Assembly (NCBI GenBank): GCA_964549765.1 | Contig: CAZJWR010000019.1 | Span: forward strand, 1-60,603 | Direction: 5' to 3' | From: CAZJWR01 sp964549765 | Lineage (GTDB): Bacteria > Zixibacteria > MSB-5A5 > GN15 > JAAZOE01 | DNA length: 60,603 bases | Shown: positions 1-8,239 of the stretch, one piece after another | How positions within the stretch are numbered: the stretch's first letter is position 1 | Layout of the letters: every line of letters begins with the position of its first letter | Made by a program: the position numbers and the translations under genes | The notes under the pieces: model-generated | What the model saw: only the letters and a program-made list of their open reading frames with translations | Told to the model about the DNA's origin: nothing | Database searches by the model: none

Positions 1-929
1 GATAGATTCAAAACCGGCTCATCCAATTCCACCTGACCGAAATCAGGATTTATCGTGGCGTCAAGGGTCATGTTCGAGGAAATGCCGTATTTAAGATCGA
101 AACCCGCATTCTCCAGGTAATCCCGCCCGTCGATATTCCCCCGGCTCTTGGGTTCGCTTTTTAAACTGGTCACGGCATACGGCAATATTTCGAGATGACG
201 CGCGGGTTGGATACCGGATATGCCTGTCAGGTGGCCGAACTGGGATACGGAACCGCCCTCAGTCGAGGGCGAAAAGGCCCACCAATCCGATTCGAGCTTA
301 CGGCTGATATACCGGGTGACATTGCAACCCCAAACGTATTCGTTTTGCTTGTTGAATCGCAGGCAATGATATGGGATCCTGATTTCCGCCGACCAGCCCC
401 ACGGCTGGATTTTGGCGGCGCCTTCCCAAACTCCGTCCCACGACGTATCGCTGTTGGTGTCGTCGAATAGTCTCATGTCCCGCTGGACGCCGGCGGCGTT
501 CAATTCAAACCGGTATCCGGTCTGGTGATCATGATAGGGATCGAGTCGGACGGTGACCATATCCGCCTCCACCCAGCGGTCGCGCCGGACAAGATGGCTG
601 CGTATTTTCTCCGGCTCTGAATCATAATTCCAGAAAGCGAAATAGACGGCGTCGTCGTCATAGACCACCGCCACCAGCGTCGATTCGCTGGCAGGCGCGC
701 CCTCGTCCGGTTCCATCTGCCGGAAATTCCGGGCAAAATGAATTTCGGGGCTTTTCCAGATTGCATCGGAAAGATCCCCGTCGATTTGGGGCGCATGAGG
801 ATTGATTCGCACCGCTTGGAGCTCGGGCACGTCTTTTTCGTCGGTTGGCTGATGGTCCCCAATGCAGAGACTATGTAGGCAGAAGTAGGACAGAGCAAAA
901 AAGAAAAGGAATCCCTGTCTGCGGCGCAT
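1..929 (-). CDS. DUF5916/CBM9-like outer-membrane protein, N-terminal part (truncated by window edge)
   Basis: An open frame runs from the ATG at 929 to the left edge with no stop; I checked every codon. It opens with a hydrophobic signal-like stretch (GFLFFFALSYFC), then a CBM9/DOMON-like domain: RINPHAPQIDGDLSDAIWK at about residues 40-58 is the usual start of these domains, followed by DDDAVYFAFW and RLDPYHDHQTGYRFELNAAG. Family members normally continue into a C-terminal beta-barrel (DUF5916), which would lie outside the window; the last visible residues (NPDFGQVELDEP) match the usual start of that part. AGGAGGCTCCT lies just before the ATG. The ligand is unknown; carbohydrate binding is only what the family name suggests. 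It sits 140 bp downstream of the deacetylase-like gene and may be cotranscribed with it. Confidence 0.8.
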   Translation of the reverse strand, partial: MRRRQGFLFFFALSYFCLHSLCIGDHQPTDEKDVPELQAVRINPHAPQIDGDLSDAIWKSPEIHFARNFRQMEPDEGAPASESTLVAVVYDDDAVYFAFWNYDSEPEKIRSHLVRRDRWVEADMVTVRLDPYHDHQTGYRFELNAAGVQRDMRLFDDTNSDTSWDGVWEGAAKIQPWGWSAEIRIPYHCLRFNKQNEYVWGCNVTRYISRKLESDWWAFSPSTEGGSVSQFGHLTGISGIQPARHLEILPYAVTSLKSEPKSRGNIDGRDYLENAGFDLKYGISSNMTLDATINPDFGQVELDEPVLNL

Positions 930-1069
930 AGGAGCCTCCTGATTAGTGCAGACAGCGGTAAACCGGTTTACCTTTTGTCTTTTTTCCTCTTTTCACTTTC
1001 TTCGACGACGCAAGCAGGCAGAAGGTTGCCGCGAATCTCGCTACAAAAATGGGTTTTCATATCAATATT

Positions 1070-2395
1070 TTATTTCGGCGTAATAGCGGCGACGGCGGCA
1101 TCCCCTGATAAATCGCTGACGGCACAGACGACTTCCCGACATCCGGCCGGAATTCCATGAATCCGCCATTGATTCGGTCCGTCTGAGACAGGGAGAATGC
1201 GGGAGAGATTTCCCACCGTGTCCACGGCGGCACAATATGGAGCGCGCTGGAATATCGGTCTTTCAGTTCGGATGACAATGCCCGATTCCGAGAGATTCAT
1301 CGATATCCGGGGCGGACTGCTGCCGTCGATCCCGGCGATGGCGGCGGCTGCTTCGGACGCCGTGGAGAATCTGGTTTTGATACCCAGCGAATCTGGCAGA
1401 TGGAGCAGGCGCCCAAGGAATTTATCGATATCGGTCCGGATATCATCATAGGTATGGGCGGTGAAGCAGAAAATTTGATCCTGTCCGGCGGAAGCCCGCA
1501 AAAACAGCCGGCCCCATTCCCGTTCGGTATTGGGGGCGATGGTCCGGAATATCCAGCGACGCATCGTTCCGGGCTTTTGATAATCGAACCGATCCGGATG
1601 GTACCCTCGGCATGAAATCGGCGCACGAGACCAATCATAGACATTCCTGAGTGGTTCGCGGATAACTTTGCTTCCGGCGTTGCGAGGATACGCCGAAAAA
1701 TCGAACGGAATGATATCCTCCAGCCACTCGGACAGTTCGTTGTTTTCCCATGTCCATCCGCCTCGAAATGCGGTCGGGAAGAAGCGCCGTTCGACAAGAA
1801 GGGCGTTTAACGAGCGTTCGGCGATTTGAACGTCCGACCTGTCAGTATAGGCGGTTCCGTCAAACGTTGTGAGCTGATTCCAGGACTTTTTCCCGTCGCG
1901 GTCGATGTCGATCCAGTCGGCGTGATGATAATGCCAGCCGATTTCATCGCCGAATCTACCGATATCGTCCGCGAATTTCATCAGCGAATCATAGACCATC
2001 GTCCCGCTCCCGCTACGGGCATGGAACAATGCCTCGTGAGAGAAAACGAACCAGGTAAAGCGGGGGAGACCGCCGAATGAATCGCGATACGATTCCCGCC
2101 AGCCATAATCCATGACGGCGGCGACTCTGGCGTTGTCGCCGACGGGACCGAAATCGGTAAAATCAAGAACCGGATTTTCCTCCCAGGGAGGAATCCGGGC
2201 CGGCTCGGTATCGATGGCGAAGACGATATAGATGATTCCCGCTGAATCGGTAGATGGCGCAGCAGCGCTACCGGCCGTGCCGCTCAACCCGATCGGCCGA
2301 GAAGCCTGCCGGTCATCTCCGGCGATCAGCGGACATAATGTCAGGAGGAGGACGGAGGTCAGGCAAATCGCCCATACGACGGATGCGTATCTCAT
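1070..2395 (-). CDS. Secreted NodB-fold (polysaccharide deacetylase-like) protein
   Basis: 441 residues with an N-terminal signal peptide (residues 1-25). After the signal the chain reads IIYIVFAIDTEP, the Asp motif of the glycoside hydrolase/deacetylase superfamily, then EIGWHYHHADW (metal-binding His motif) and FRGGWTWENNE (third motif, residues about 215-225), all in the expected order. The C-terminal 90 residues (ISMNLSESGIVIRTERP onward) look like a small beta domain. By family, the likely activity is hydrolysis of an N- or O-acyl group on a polysaccharide, outside the cytoplasm. The motifs are divergent from classic NodB, so the substrate is open and another superfamily hydrolase is possible. 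There is no clear Shine-Dalgarno before the ATG at 2395. Confidence 0.7.
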   Translation of the reverse strand: MRYASVVWAICLTSVLLLTLCPLIAGDDRQASRPIGLSGTAGSAAAPSTDSAGIIYIVFAIDTEPARIPPWEENPVLDFTDFGPVGDNARVAAVMDYGWRESYRDSFGGLPRFTWFVFSHEALFHARSGSGTMVYDSLMKFADDIGRFGDEIGWHYHHADWIDIDRDGKKSWNQLTTFDGTAYTDRSDVQIAERSLNALLVERRFFPTAFRGGWTWENNELSEWLEDIIPFDFSAYPRNAGSKVIREPLRNVYDWSRAPISCRGYHPDRFDYQKPGTMRRWIFRTIAPNTEREWGRLFLRASAGQDQIFCFTAHTYDDIRTDIDKFLGRLLHLPDSLGIKTRFSTASEAAAAIAGIDGSSPPRISMNLSESGIVIRTERPIFQRAPYCAAVDTVGNLSRILPVSDGPNQWRIHGIPAGCREVVCAVSDLSGDAAVAAITPK

Positions 2396-2545
2396 GGCGC
2401 TATTCTTTCGACTGTGGCGGGCGGTAACCTCCTCGCCGGATTCGCAATCATTCTTTATTCAAGGTAATATGGTTTTTCGATTATGCAAGACGAATTGTCG
2501 GCGATGTCCCATTGCCAACCGCCGTCCGGGATTCACGGCGGCAAT

Positions 2546-2577
2546 AAAAAAGGCCGGTACCGCGCACCGACCTTTTT
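2546..2577 (-). terminator. Intrinsic terminator after the small basic-protein gene
   Basis: The stem GGCCGGT/ACCGACC (one G-U pair) is bounded by A5 and T5 runs, so it can act on either strand. It lies 20 bp past the stop of the minus-strand gene at 2598-2795. Confidence 0.7.
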
Positions 2578-2597
2578 ACACAAGTGACCCGTAGCCG

Positions 2598-2795
2598 TTA
2601 TCTTTTTTTCTTCTTCGTTTTCGGCTTCCATCCCTTGTGCAGATGGCAGAATTTCCCCGGCGGCGTCACCATCCGTTTGCACCGCTTCCCGTCCTTGGTG
2701 GTGGCGGCGCAGCGGACTTTCTTCACTGCTTTCTTCACGACTTTCTTTTTGGCCGGTTTTTTCTTCGCGGTAACGCGCTTCTTGGTTTTACGCAT
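2598..2795 (-). CDS. Small Lys-rich protein with a Cys/His motif
   Basis: 65 residues, strongly basic. Residues 1-28 are a histone-H1-like run of K, A and V (KKPAKKKVVKKAVKK), then CAATTKDGKRCKRMV and KFCHLH give a C-x9-C-x8-C-x2-H arrangement that could bind one metal ion. The C-terminus is again basic (KPKTKKKKR). The Cys/His part resembles short modules found across bacteria as CAATTKxGxRC...CxxH (the DUF5763 type, named from memory). Binding to nucleic acid is plausible from charge alone. GGAGG sits 8 bases before the ATG; it has its own promoter and terminator, so it is a stand-alone gene. Confidence 0.75.
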   Translation of the reverse strand: MRKTKKRVTAKKKPAKKKVVKKAVKKVRCAATTKDGKRCKRMVTPPGKFCHLHKGWKPKTKKKKR

Positions 2796-2830
2796 GCTAC
2801 ATCCTCCGTAAAAGTGATTAACACGGGTTC

Positions 2831-2859
2831 ATGGTATCCCCGGTCAACAATAGTGTCAA
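2831..2859 (-). promoter_or_regulatory. Sigma-70-type promoter for the small basic protein
   Basis: On the minus strand there is a perfect TTGACA (2859-2854), a 17-bp spacer and TACCAT (2836-2831), ending 36 bp before the ATG at 2795. Confidence 0.6.
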
Positions 2860-3139
2860 CAAAAAAACATCATCATATCCTAAATATTTTATCGGATGGA
2901 TGCAAGATTTCATGATAGCATATCGGTTGCTATTTCGAATGATGATCATGACGTCCGTACTCACCGGGATTCGCCGGGATCGTCGTCGTCCAACTGATCC
3001 CGGTCGGCGGCGTCGGTCCTTCCCCTCGGGACGGAATAAATGCCGAAATCGCTTGAAAATTCTGCCGGTTTGATGTAGCTTCCCTGCGATTTGCAGCTGA
3101 CGGCAGGTTTGATAAGACAGGACGCAAGGTATACACGAT
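2860..3139. other. Intergenic region upstream of gatE
   Basis: 280 bases between the divergent promoter and the gatE start. I see no convincing ORF, tRNA or riboswitch, and no strong plus-strand promoter. The only ribosome-binding candidate is AAGG about 12 bases before the gatE ATG. Confidence 0.5.
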
Positions 3140-5137
3140 ATGGACGATAAATTCGATGCGCGGATACATTATGACGAAACCCGGAAATTGATCGGATACA
3201 TCCCCCGACTAGAAGCCGATGCCGAGGTTTACGACAACATTGGATTCAAATGCGGCCTGGAGATTCATCAGCAGTTGCTCACGAAGAAGAAGCTGTTTTG
3301 CCGCTGTCCGGCCGGGGTATATCAGGACGGCGACGATTTCGACGCCGAACTGGTTCGGCACATGCGCCCGACGCTGAGCGAACTCGGCGAATACGACGGC
3401 ACCGCTCTGATGGAATTCCGAACCCGGAAAAATATCATCTACCGGATCAAAGACGAGACGGCCTGCACCTATGATATTGACGACACGCCGCCGTTCCCGA
3501 TCAATCGGGAGGCACTCGATATCGCCCTTGAAGTGGCTTTGCTTTTGAAGGCGAATATCGTCGGCGAACTGCATATCACCCGCAAGCAGTATCTCGACGG
3601 CTCGATCCCGACCGGATTTCAACGTACCGCTATCGTCGGCATCGAAGGTGAATTTCCCATAAGCGGCGAAACGATCCGGATTATTCAGCTCAGCATCGAG
3701 GAAGATGCCTGCCGGGAAGTTTCCGACGTAGCGCATCTCCGCGTCTATACCACCGACCGGCTCGGCATGCCGCTGATCGAGACGGTGACCTATCCCGACA
3801 TGAAAACGCCCGATCAGGCTGCCGAAGCGGCGCAATATCTAAGATTCCTCACCCGCAGCACAGACAAGATGCGCACCGGGATCGGCGCGGCGCGGGAGGA
3901 CGTCAATGTCAGCGTCGCCGGCGGCGAGCGGGTCGAGATTAAAGGCGTGGCCCATATCCGATGGATTCCCGAACTGGTCCACATCGAAGCCTTTCGTCAG
4001 AGGGCGCTTTTGGAGATACGGGATATTCTTCGGAAACGGATTGGCGATCCGGCCGCGTGGAAAATGCAATCGGTCGATTTGTCGCAGAATCATCTGCCGC
4101 TCGGCAGCGGCCCGGTCCGGGACGCCAGACAGCGGGGATCGCACCTGATGGCGATAAATCTGCCGCAATTCGGGGGAGCGCTTTCGTTTTTTACCCAGCC
4201 GGACAAGATGTTCGCCGATGAGATCAGCGACCGGCTAAAAGTCATCGCTTGCATCGAACGGCCGAATATGACCCATTCCGAGGAGTTCCGGCAGGTTCTT
4301 GACATGAGTCCGCTGGCTCCCGACCAGTGGCATAAGGTGCGAGAGCTGTTACATGCGCAGGCGGACGATGCGCAAATTATTCTCTGGGGTCCGAAGGAAG
4401 ACATTAGCACCGCATTGCAGACTATCGAAGAACGCTGCCGGATGGCCTTCGACGGCGTGCCCAATGAAACCCGCAAATCGCTTCCGGACGGCACAACCAT
4501 ATTTGAACGGGTGCTTCCCGGCCCGGATCGGATGTATCCCGATACCGATTCGGCGCCGATTCCGATCGACGACCAAGACATCGAAGAGGTTCGCGCCCGT
4601 CTGCCCGTCACCGTGGATCAGCGATTGACCCAACTTCGCGAATGGGGTATTCCCGGGGATACCCATCCGTATCTGCTCAAGCGCAACCTGGCCTGGATAA
4701 TGCAAAAGGTCATCGATGATCTCGGGATGCCGCCCGTACTCGTGGGAAGTGTTTTCGGGCATACCCTGCGGCATCTGGAAACCACGGTCAGTCCGGCGGC
4801 GGAATTCAAATACTACACGCTGTACGGCCTGTTCAAATTTATCCACAGCAAAAAACTGGAACCGACGATCGCCAAATCGATGCTCCCGGAAGTCTACGCT
4901 CATCCCAAGATGGTATTCGATTCGGTCCTGACGACCATCGGATATAAGAAATATTCGGCCGATGAAATCGTCGCCAATATTCCCATCCTGCGGGATAAAT
5001 TCACCGAGATACGGACTTCAACGAGACCGGACGCCGCAGTCGACTGGATCATGGGCAATCTGCGCCGGATGGCTCTGGGCAATATGCCTCTGCGGGCATT
5101 ACGAGTCAGCGTGGAAAAGGAAATTGGTCATGAGTGA
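3140..5137 (+). CDS. gatE: Glu-tRNA(Gln) amidotransferase subunit E (archaeal-type)
   Basis: 665 residues, near the usual 620-640 of GatE plus a 35-residue N-terminal extension. GatE is the kinase/transamidase subunit: with GatD it activates Glu on misacylated Glu-tRNA(Gln) using ATP and converts it to Gln. The signature GLEIHQQL is at residues 39-46, followed by LFCRCP, AREDVNVSVAGGERVEIKGV (GatE form of the GatB/E catalytic motif) and an inserted AspRS-like (GAD) region in the middle, which GatB lacks. The C-terminal YqeY-like tail (AVDWIMGNLRRMALGN) binds tRNA. The stop overlaps the gatD start by 8 bases, so the two are translationally coupled. GatDE is regarded as an archaeal enzyme, while the window is bacterial (16S at 60314). 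Confidence 0.93.
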   Translation: MDDKFDARIHYDETRKLIGYIPRLEADAEVYDNIGFKCGLEIHQQLLTKKKLFCRCPAGVYQDGDDFDAELVRHMRPTLSELGEYDGTALMEFRTRKNIIYRIKDETACTYDIDDTPPFPINREALDIALEVALLLKANIVGELHITRKQYLDGSIPTGFQRTAIVGIEGEFPISGETIRIIQLSIEEDACREVSDVAHLRVYTTDRLGMPLIETVTYPDMKTPDQAAEAAQYLRFLTRSTDKMRTGIGAAREDVNVSVAGGERVEIKGVAHIRWIPELVHIEAFRQRALLEIRDILRKRIGDPAAWKMQSVDLSQNHLPLGSGPVRDARQRGSHLMAINLPQFGGALSFFTQPDKMFADEISDRLKVIACIERPNMTHSEEFRQVLDMSPLAPDQWHKVRELLHAQADDAQIILWGPKEDISTALQTIEERCRMAFDGVPNETRKSLPDGTTIFERVLPGPDRMYPDTDSAPIPIDDQDIEEVRARLPVTVDQRLTQLREWGIPGDTHPYLLKRNLAWIMQKVIDDLGMPPVLVGSVFGHTLRHLETTVSPAAEFKYYTLYGLFKFIHSKKLEPTIAKSMLPEVYAHPKMVFDSVLTTIGYKKYSADEIVANIPILRDKFTEIRTSTRPDAAVDWIMGNLRRMALGNMPLRALRVSVEKEIGHE

Positions 5138-6512
5138 GATGTTCAAAGGATATCGGGGAGAGGCGCTGGCGGCCTTGAAAAAATATAATGTCCGTGTCTG
5201 GAGCGACGCCCGGATCAAAACCACCCGGGGTGATTTCACGGGTATCATTCTGCCCCGGTCGGAAAATGACGACGACCGCCATATCGTGCTCAAGTTGCCC
5301 AACGGCTACAACGTCGGTATCGCCGTTTCCACCTTGACCGACATGAAGGAGCATGGATACAAAGAGGCCCATTATAAAATCCCCGAAAAGGAATTCCCTT
5401 TTTCCCCGGACAAGCCCAATGTCAAATTGTTCGGAACCGGCGGCACGATTGCGTCGCGGCTGGATTACCGCACGGGCGCGGTAATACCGGCATTTTCACC
5501 GGGCGAATTATACGGAGCCGTACCGGAGCTTGCCGATATATGCAATCTGACGACAGAGAAGCTTTTCGCCGTTTTCAGCGAGAATATGGGGCCGAAGCAG
5601 TATATCGCCCTCGCCAAGGCCATCGGCAAGGAGATTGAAAACGGGATCGACGGTATTATCGTCGGCCACGGCACCGACACGATGCATCATACTGCAGCGG
5701 CGTTGTCATACATGATTCAGAATCCTCCGGTGCCGATCGTGCTGGTCGGTTCCCAGCGATCCTCGGACCGCCCGTCATCGGATGCCGCGCTCAACCTGAT
5801 GCATTCGGCCAAGGCCGCCTCCGAATCGGACATCGCCGAAGTCATGGTGTGCATGTTCGGCCCAACGTCGGATGAATACGGTCTGCTCCATCGCGGCACC
5901 CGCGTCCGCAAAATGCATTCGTCTTACCGGTCGACCTTCCGCACGATCGGCGACTTGCCGCTGGCCATGATCGACCGCGAAAAGATCACACCGATCAAGA
6001 AAATCTATAATCGCCGCCGCAAGGATAAGGACGCGACAGTCCTTCCGTATTTCGAAGAGCGAGTGGCGCTGGTCTATTATTATCCCAACATGCACCCCGA
6101 TATCATCGATTCTCTCGTGGCCAACGGCTACAAGGGGATCGTCATCGCCGGGACCGGCCTCGGCCACGTCAATAAACCGGTCTATCCGGCCATCGAGCGC
6201 GCTGCCAAGGCCGGCGTCGCCATCTATATGACGGTGCAGACGCTGTGGGGATACGTCCACATGTTCGTCTATGACACCGGGCGCGACTTGATGAGCCTGG
6301 GCATAATACCGGCCGAAAACATGCTGCCGGAAGTAGCTTATATCAAGCTGGGATGGGCGATCGGACAGACGAATGATCTCGGAAAGGTCAAGGAGCTGAT
6401 GTTGCGTCCGATCGCGGGAGATATCACCGAACGGGAGCCGTACGACGGTTACCTCATCTTCCAGGGCGGCGTTCCGGAAATCCGCGAATTTCTGAAATCG
6501 ATTCATAGATAA
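5130..6512 (+). CDS. gatD: Glu-tRNA(Gln) amidotransferase subunit D (archaeal-type)
   Basis: 460 residues from ATG 5130. The frame stays open further upstream to 4962, but that part lies inside gatE and is not GatD-like. GatD is an L-asparaginase-like subunit that frees ammonia from Gln or Asn for GatE. Residues 1-90 form the small N-terminal GatD domain (YRGEALAALKKYNVRVWSD). The asparaginase domain follows, with GTGGTIAS (T106), HGTDTM (T182, D183) and RVRKMHSSYR (K261), matching the Thr/Thr-Asp/Lys catalytic set; GSQRSSDRPSSDAALNL is also typical. The N-terminal domain and the pairing with gatE separate it from a plain asparaginase. AAAAGG precedes the start. A bidirectional terminator follows. 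Confidence 0.93.
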   Translation: MSEMFKGYRGEALAALKKYNVRVWSDARIKTTRGDFTGIILPRSENDDDRHIVLKLPNGYNVGIAVSTLTDMKEHGYKEAHYKIPEKEFPFSPDKPNVKLFGTGGTIASRLDYRTGAVIPAFSPGELYGAVPELADICNLTTEKLFAVFSENMGPKQYIALAKAIGKEIENGIDGIIVGHGTDTMHHTAAALSYMIQNPPVPIVLVGSQRSSDRPSSDAALNLMHSAKAASESDIAEVMVCMFGPTSDEYGLLHRGTRVRKMHSSYRSTFRTIGDLPLAMIDREKITPIKKIYNRRRKDKDATVLPYFEERVALVYYYPNMHPDIIDSLVANGYKGIVIAGTGLGHVNKPVYPAIERAAKAGVAIYMTVQTLWGYVHMFVYDTGRDLMSLGIIPAENMLPEVAYIKLGWAIGQTNDLGKVKELMLRPIAGDITEREPYDGYLIFQGGVPEIREFLKSIHR

Positions 6513-6514
6513 GA

Positions 6515-6539
6515 AAAAGACGGCTTGCTGCCGCCTTTT
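6515..6539 (+). terminator. Bidirectional terminator between gatD and the convergent beta-barrel gene
   Basis: Stem AAAAGaCGGC / GCCGcCTTTT with one mismatch, loop TTGCT, T-run on both strands. It sits just after the gatD stop and 36 bp past the minus-strand stop at 6575. Confidence 0.65.
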
Positions 6540-6574
6540 CAAAATCTGCGTTTTATCCGGTTCTTGTTATCTCT

Positions 6575-7714
6575 CTACAGCCGAATAGTGATAGCGCCGG
6601 AAACCGAAAAATCATCGTAGTAATACAGAGGTTTGTTCGATCTGTTTTCGGTGTAGTCCAGCCGGATATTGGGCTCGATGAAAAGATGACTCTTGGTCGT
6701 TATGGGCCACTGGAGGTTAACGAAATATCGCGATTGATAATCATGGCGAGCATCCGCCCGGAGCGCCTGGAACCAATACAGATGTTCTTCCTCGGCCGTT
6801 TTCATAAATCTTTTATCCCAATAGCCGGCGCCGGCCGTCAAAATTATATGTGGCACAAGATAACTCTTCAAGCTGGCAGATACTTCTTGTCCCTGCCAGA
6901 CGCCTGCCCAAGGGGAGAGGTATGATGTGGAAAAGCCGTAAATAATTTGCCGGTGGTAATTCTGGAAATTCCGTCGTGAGAAAAGCACGTTCAACCCCGT
7001 TTTCGGGGCAATCTGCCCGGACAATCGCGGGGAGACGAAGTACATCCAGAGATCGGCCCCGGCGTTAGGAAGGCTGTCCGGCGAAATGATCGGAAGAATA
7101 ATCGGAGAATAGTTGATTGTGTCATTCACGATATACGTGTAATTCGCCCGGGCGAATCCGGTTTCGATATCCAAACCGCCGACGCCGAAGAAACTCACAT
7201 TCCCACCCCAATAAACCTCGAAATCACGCTTATAGGGAACATCCAGTCCAATGTACGCCGTCGAACTATAGGCTACGCCGGCGCGCGCATTAAGCTTGTC
7301 GGTGATGGCATATCCGGCAGCCGCTTCGATCTCGGCCGAGTTGTTGTCGAACGAACTGAACTCGTGATGATAGCGGACGCCGGAAACATCGCCCGAGAGA
7401 TACAGCGAAAGCCGGGACGTGTCGGAAAGTGGAATGAAGGTCATTCCGAATTGCCCGGTTTGGCCGCTCAGTCCCGTCAATTCCCGATAATAGGAATTTT
7501 CACCGGAGAGGCTGACCTCCAGAGAGGGCAGAGGATAGTAGGCTGCCCGCAGGGCCGACGTGGTATAGGTGTCAAAGATTTTGCTGGAATCATCCAGCAG
7601 GTTTTCAGTCGATCCCTGCGAATTCGAAAACTCAACTCTGAGATCAGCCGCTTTGGCGGAGTTGGTAATGATGCCCAATGTCATGATTAGCAGAAGGCCC
7701 GGAAGTAGTTTCAT
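6575..7714 (-). CDS. Outer-membrane beta-barrel protein, unknown family
   Basis: 379 residues from the ATG at 7714. A longer frame to 7825 exists but overlaps the upstream gene, whereas MKLLPGLLLIMTLGIITNSAKA is a clean signal peptide. The rest alternates hydrophobic and polar residues with many aromatics in strand-like blocks (LRAAYYPLPSLEVSLSGENS, LSLYLSGDVSGVRYHHEF, YFVNLQWPITTKSHLFIEPN), and it ends in VSGAITIRL, as an OMP strand would. It starts 5 bases after the stop of the small Gly/Cys-tailed protein, so the two are an operon. I do not recognise the family; the arrangement recalls DUF4266/DUF3570 pairs, but the sequence does not obviously match DUF3570. Confidence 0.75.
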   Translation of the reverse strand: MKLLPGLLLIMTLGIITNSAKAADLRVEFSNSQGSTENLLDDSSKIFDTYTTSALRAAYYPLPSLEVSLSGENSYYRELTGLSGQTGQFGMTFIPLSDTSRLSLYLSGDVSGVRYHHEFSSFDNNSAEIEAAAGYAITDKLNARAGVAYSSTAYIGLDVPYKRDFEVYWGGNVSFFGVGGLDIETGFARANYTYIVNDTINYSPIILPIISPDSLPNAGADLWMYFVSPRLSGQIAPKTGLNVLFSRRNFQNYHRQIIYGFSTSYLSPWAGVWQGQEVSASLKSYLVPHIILTAGAGYWDKRFMKTAEEEHLYWFQALRADARHDYQSRYFVNLQWPITTKSHLFIEPNIRLDYTENRSNKPLYYYDDFSVSGAITIRL

Positions 7715-7719
7715 CGATA

Positions 7720-8160
7720 TCACGGTGCGCAGGCTCCTCCCGAACATCCTCCGTGGCCGCCGAGCGATCCGCATCCAATGCCATTGCCGGGGCCGAAATC
7801 CTGCTCGGCGCCGAACCCATGACACCTTTGCGACAACGATTGCGTCCGGAATTTCCGCTGGCCGAATCGTTCCTCGTTGGATCGCAGATCTTCCATTCCG
7901 GCCATGGATATTTCACTGCTGAAAACATCGCCCAGAACACTGCCGACCCTCGGCAGGGAAACGTCGGATTTGCCCCATTCGTATCTATCGGGGATACCGT
8001 CGCCGTTATTGTCGGCCAGATTGTCGTTGAAGCCGTCGCCGTCAAGGTCGACGAAGGCGGTCTTTTGAGGCTCTTCCATATTCGCCGTCGATGGCGCGGG
8101 CGGGAGCAGGAAGAATATGACCAGCAGGAGAATTCCCAAAGGTGATTTGTCAAATTTCAT
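7720..8160 (-). CDS. Secreted small protein with Ca-binding-like repeats and Gly/Cys-rich tail
   Basis: 146 residues. Signal peptide at 1-26 (LGILLLVIFFLLPP). FVDLDGDGFNDN and NNGDGIPDRYEW (about residues 36-62) are two Asp-rich loops of the TSP3/EF-hand type, likely Ca2+ sites. After a polar linker the C-terminal 34 residues carry CHGFGAEQDF, CGSLGGHGGCSGGACAP, with four Cys among Gly. GATGAGGATGAG precedes the ATG. It is immediately upstream of the beta-barrel gene, which suggests a periplasmic or surface partner of the barrel. The Gly/Cys tail is reminiscent of the C-terminus of DUF4266 proteins, but I claim no homology. Function unknown. Confidence 0.7.
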   Translation of the reverse strand: MKFDKSPLGILLLVIFFLLPPAPSTANMEEPQKTAFVDLDGDGFNDNLADNNGDGIPDRYEWGKSDVSLPRVGSVLGDVFSSEISMAGMEDLRSNEERFGQRKFRTQSLSQRCHGFGAEQDFGPGNGIGCGSLGGHGGCSGGACAP

Positions 8161-8188
8161 CTCATCCTCATCTCACTGGCGCAGTGTA

Positions 8189-8220
8189 TCGGGAGCCGAT
8201 ATAATCGTACCGGCTCCCGA
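8189..8220 (-). terminator. Strong hairpin after the selenoprotein gene
   Basis: Perfect 10-bp stem TCGGGAGCCG/CGGCTCCCGA with a 12-base loop, between the stop at 8240 and the next minus-strand ATG at 8160. There is no T-run on the minus strand, so it may protect the mRNA end or only partly terminate. Confidence 0.45.
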
Positions 8221-8239
8221 AGTCAACGATTTTTTGCGA

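Noticed and set aside
4962..5129. Upstream extension of the gatD frame (56 residues)
   Set aside because: It lies within gatE in another frame, is Trp/Cys-rich and unlike GatD; ATG 5130 with the ATGAGTGA overlap is the natural start.
7715..7825. N-terminal extension of the beta-barrel ORF
   Set aside because: It overlaps the upstream small gene and would bury the signal peptide; the ATG at 7714 is preferred.
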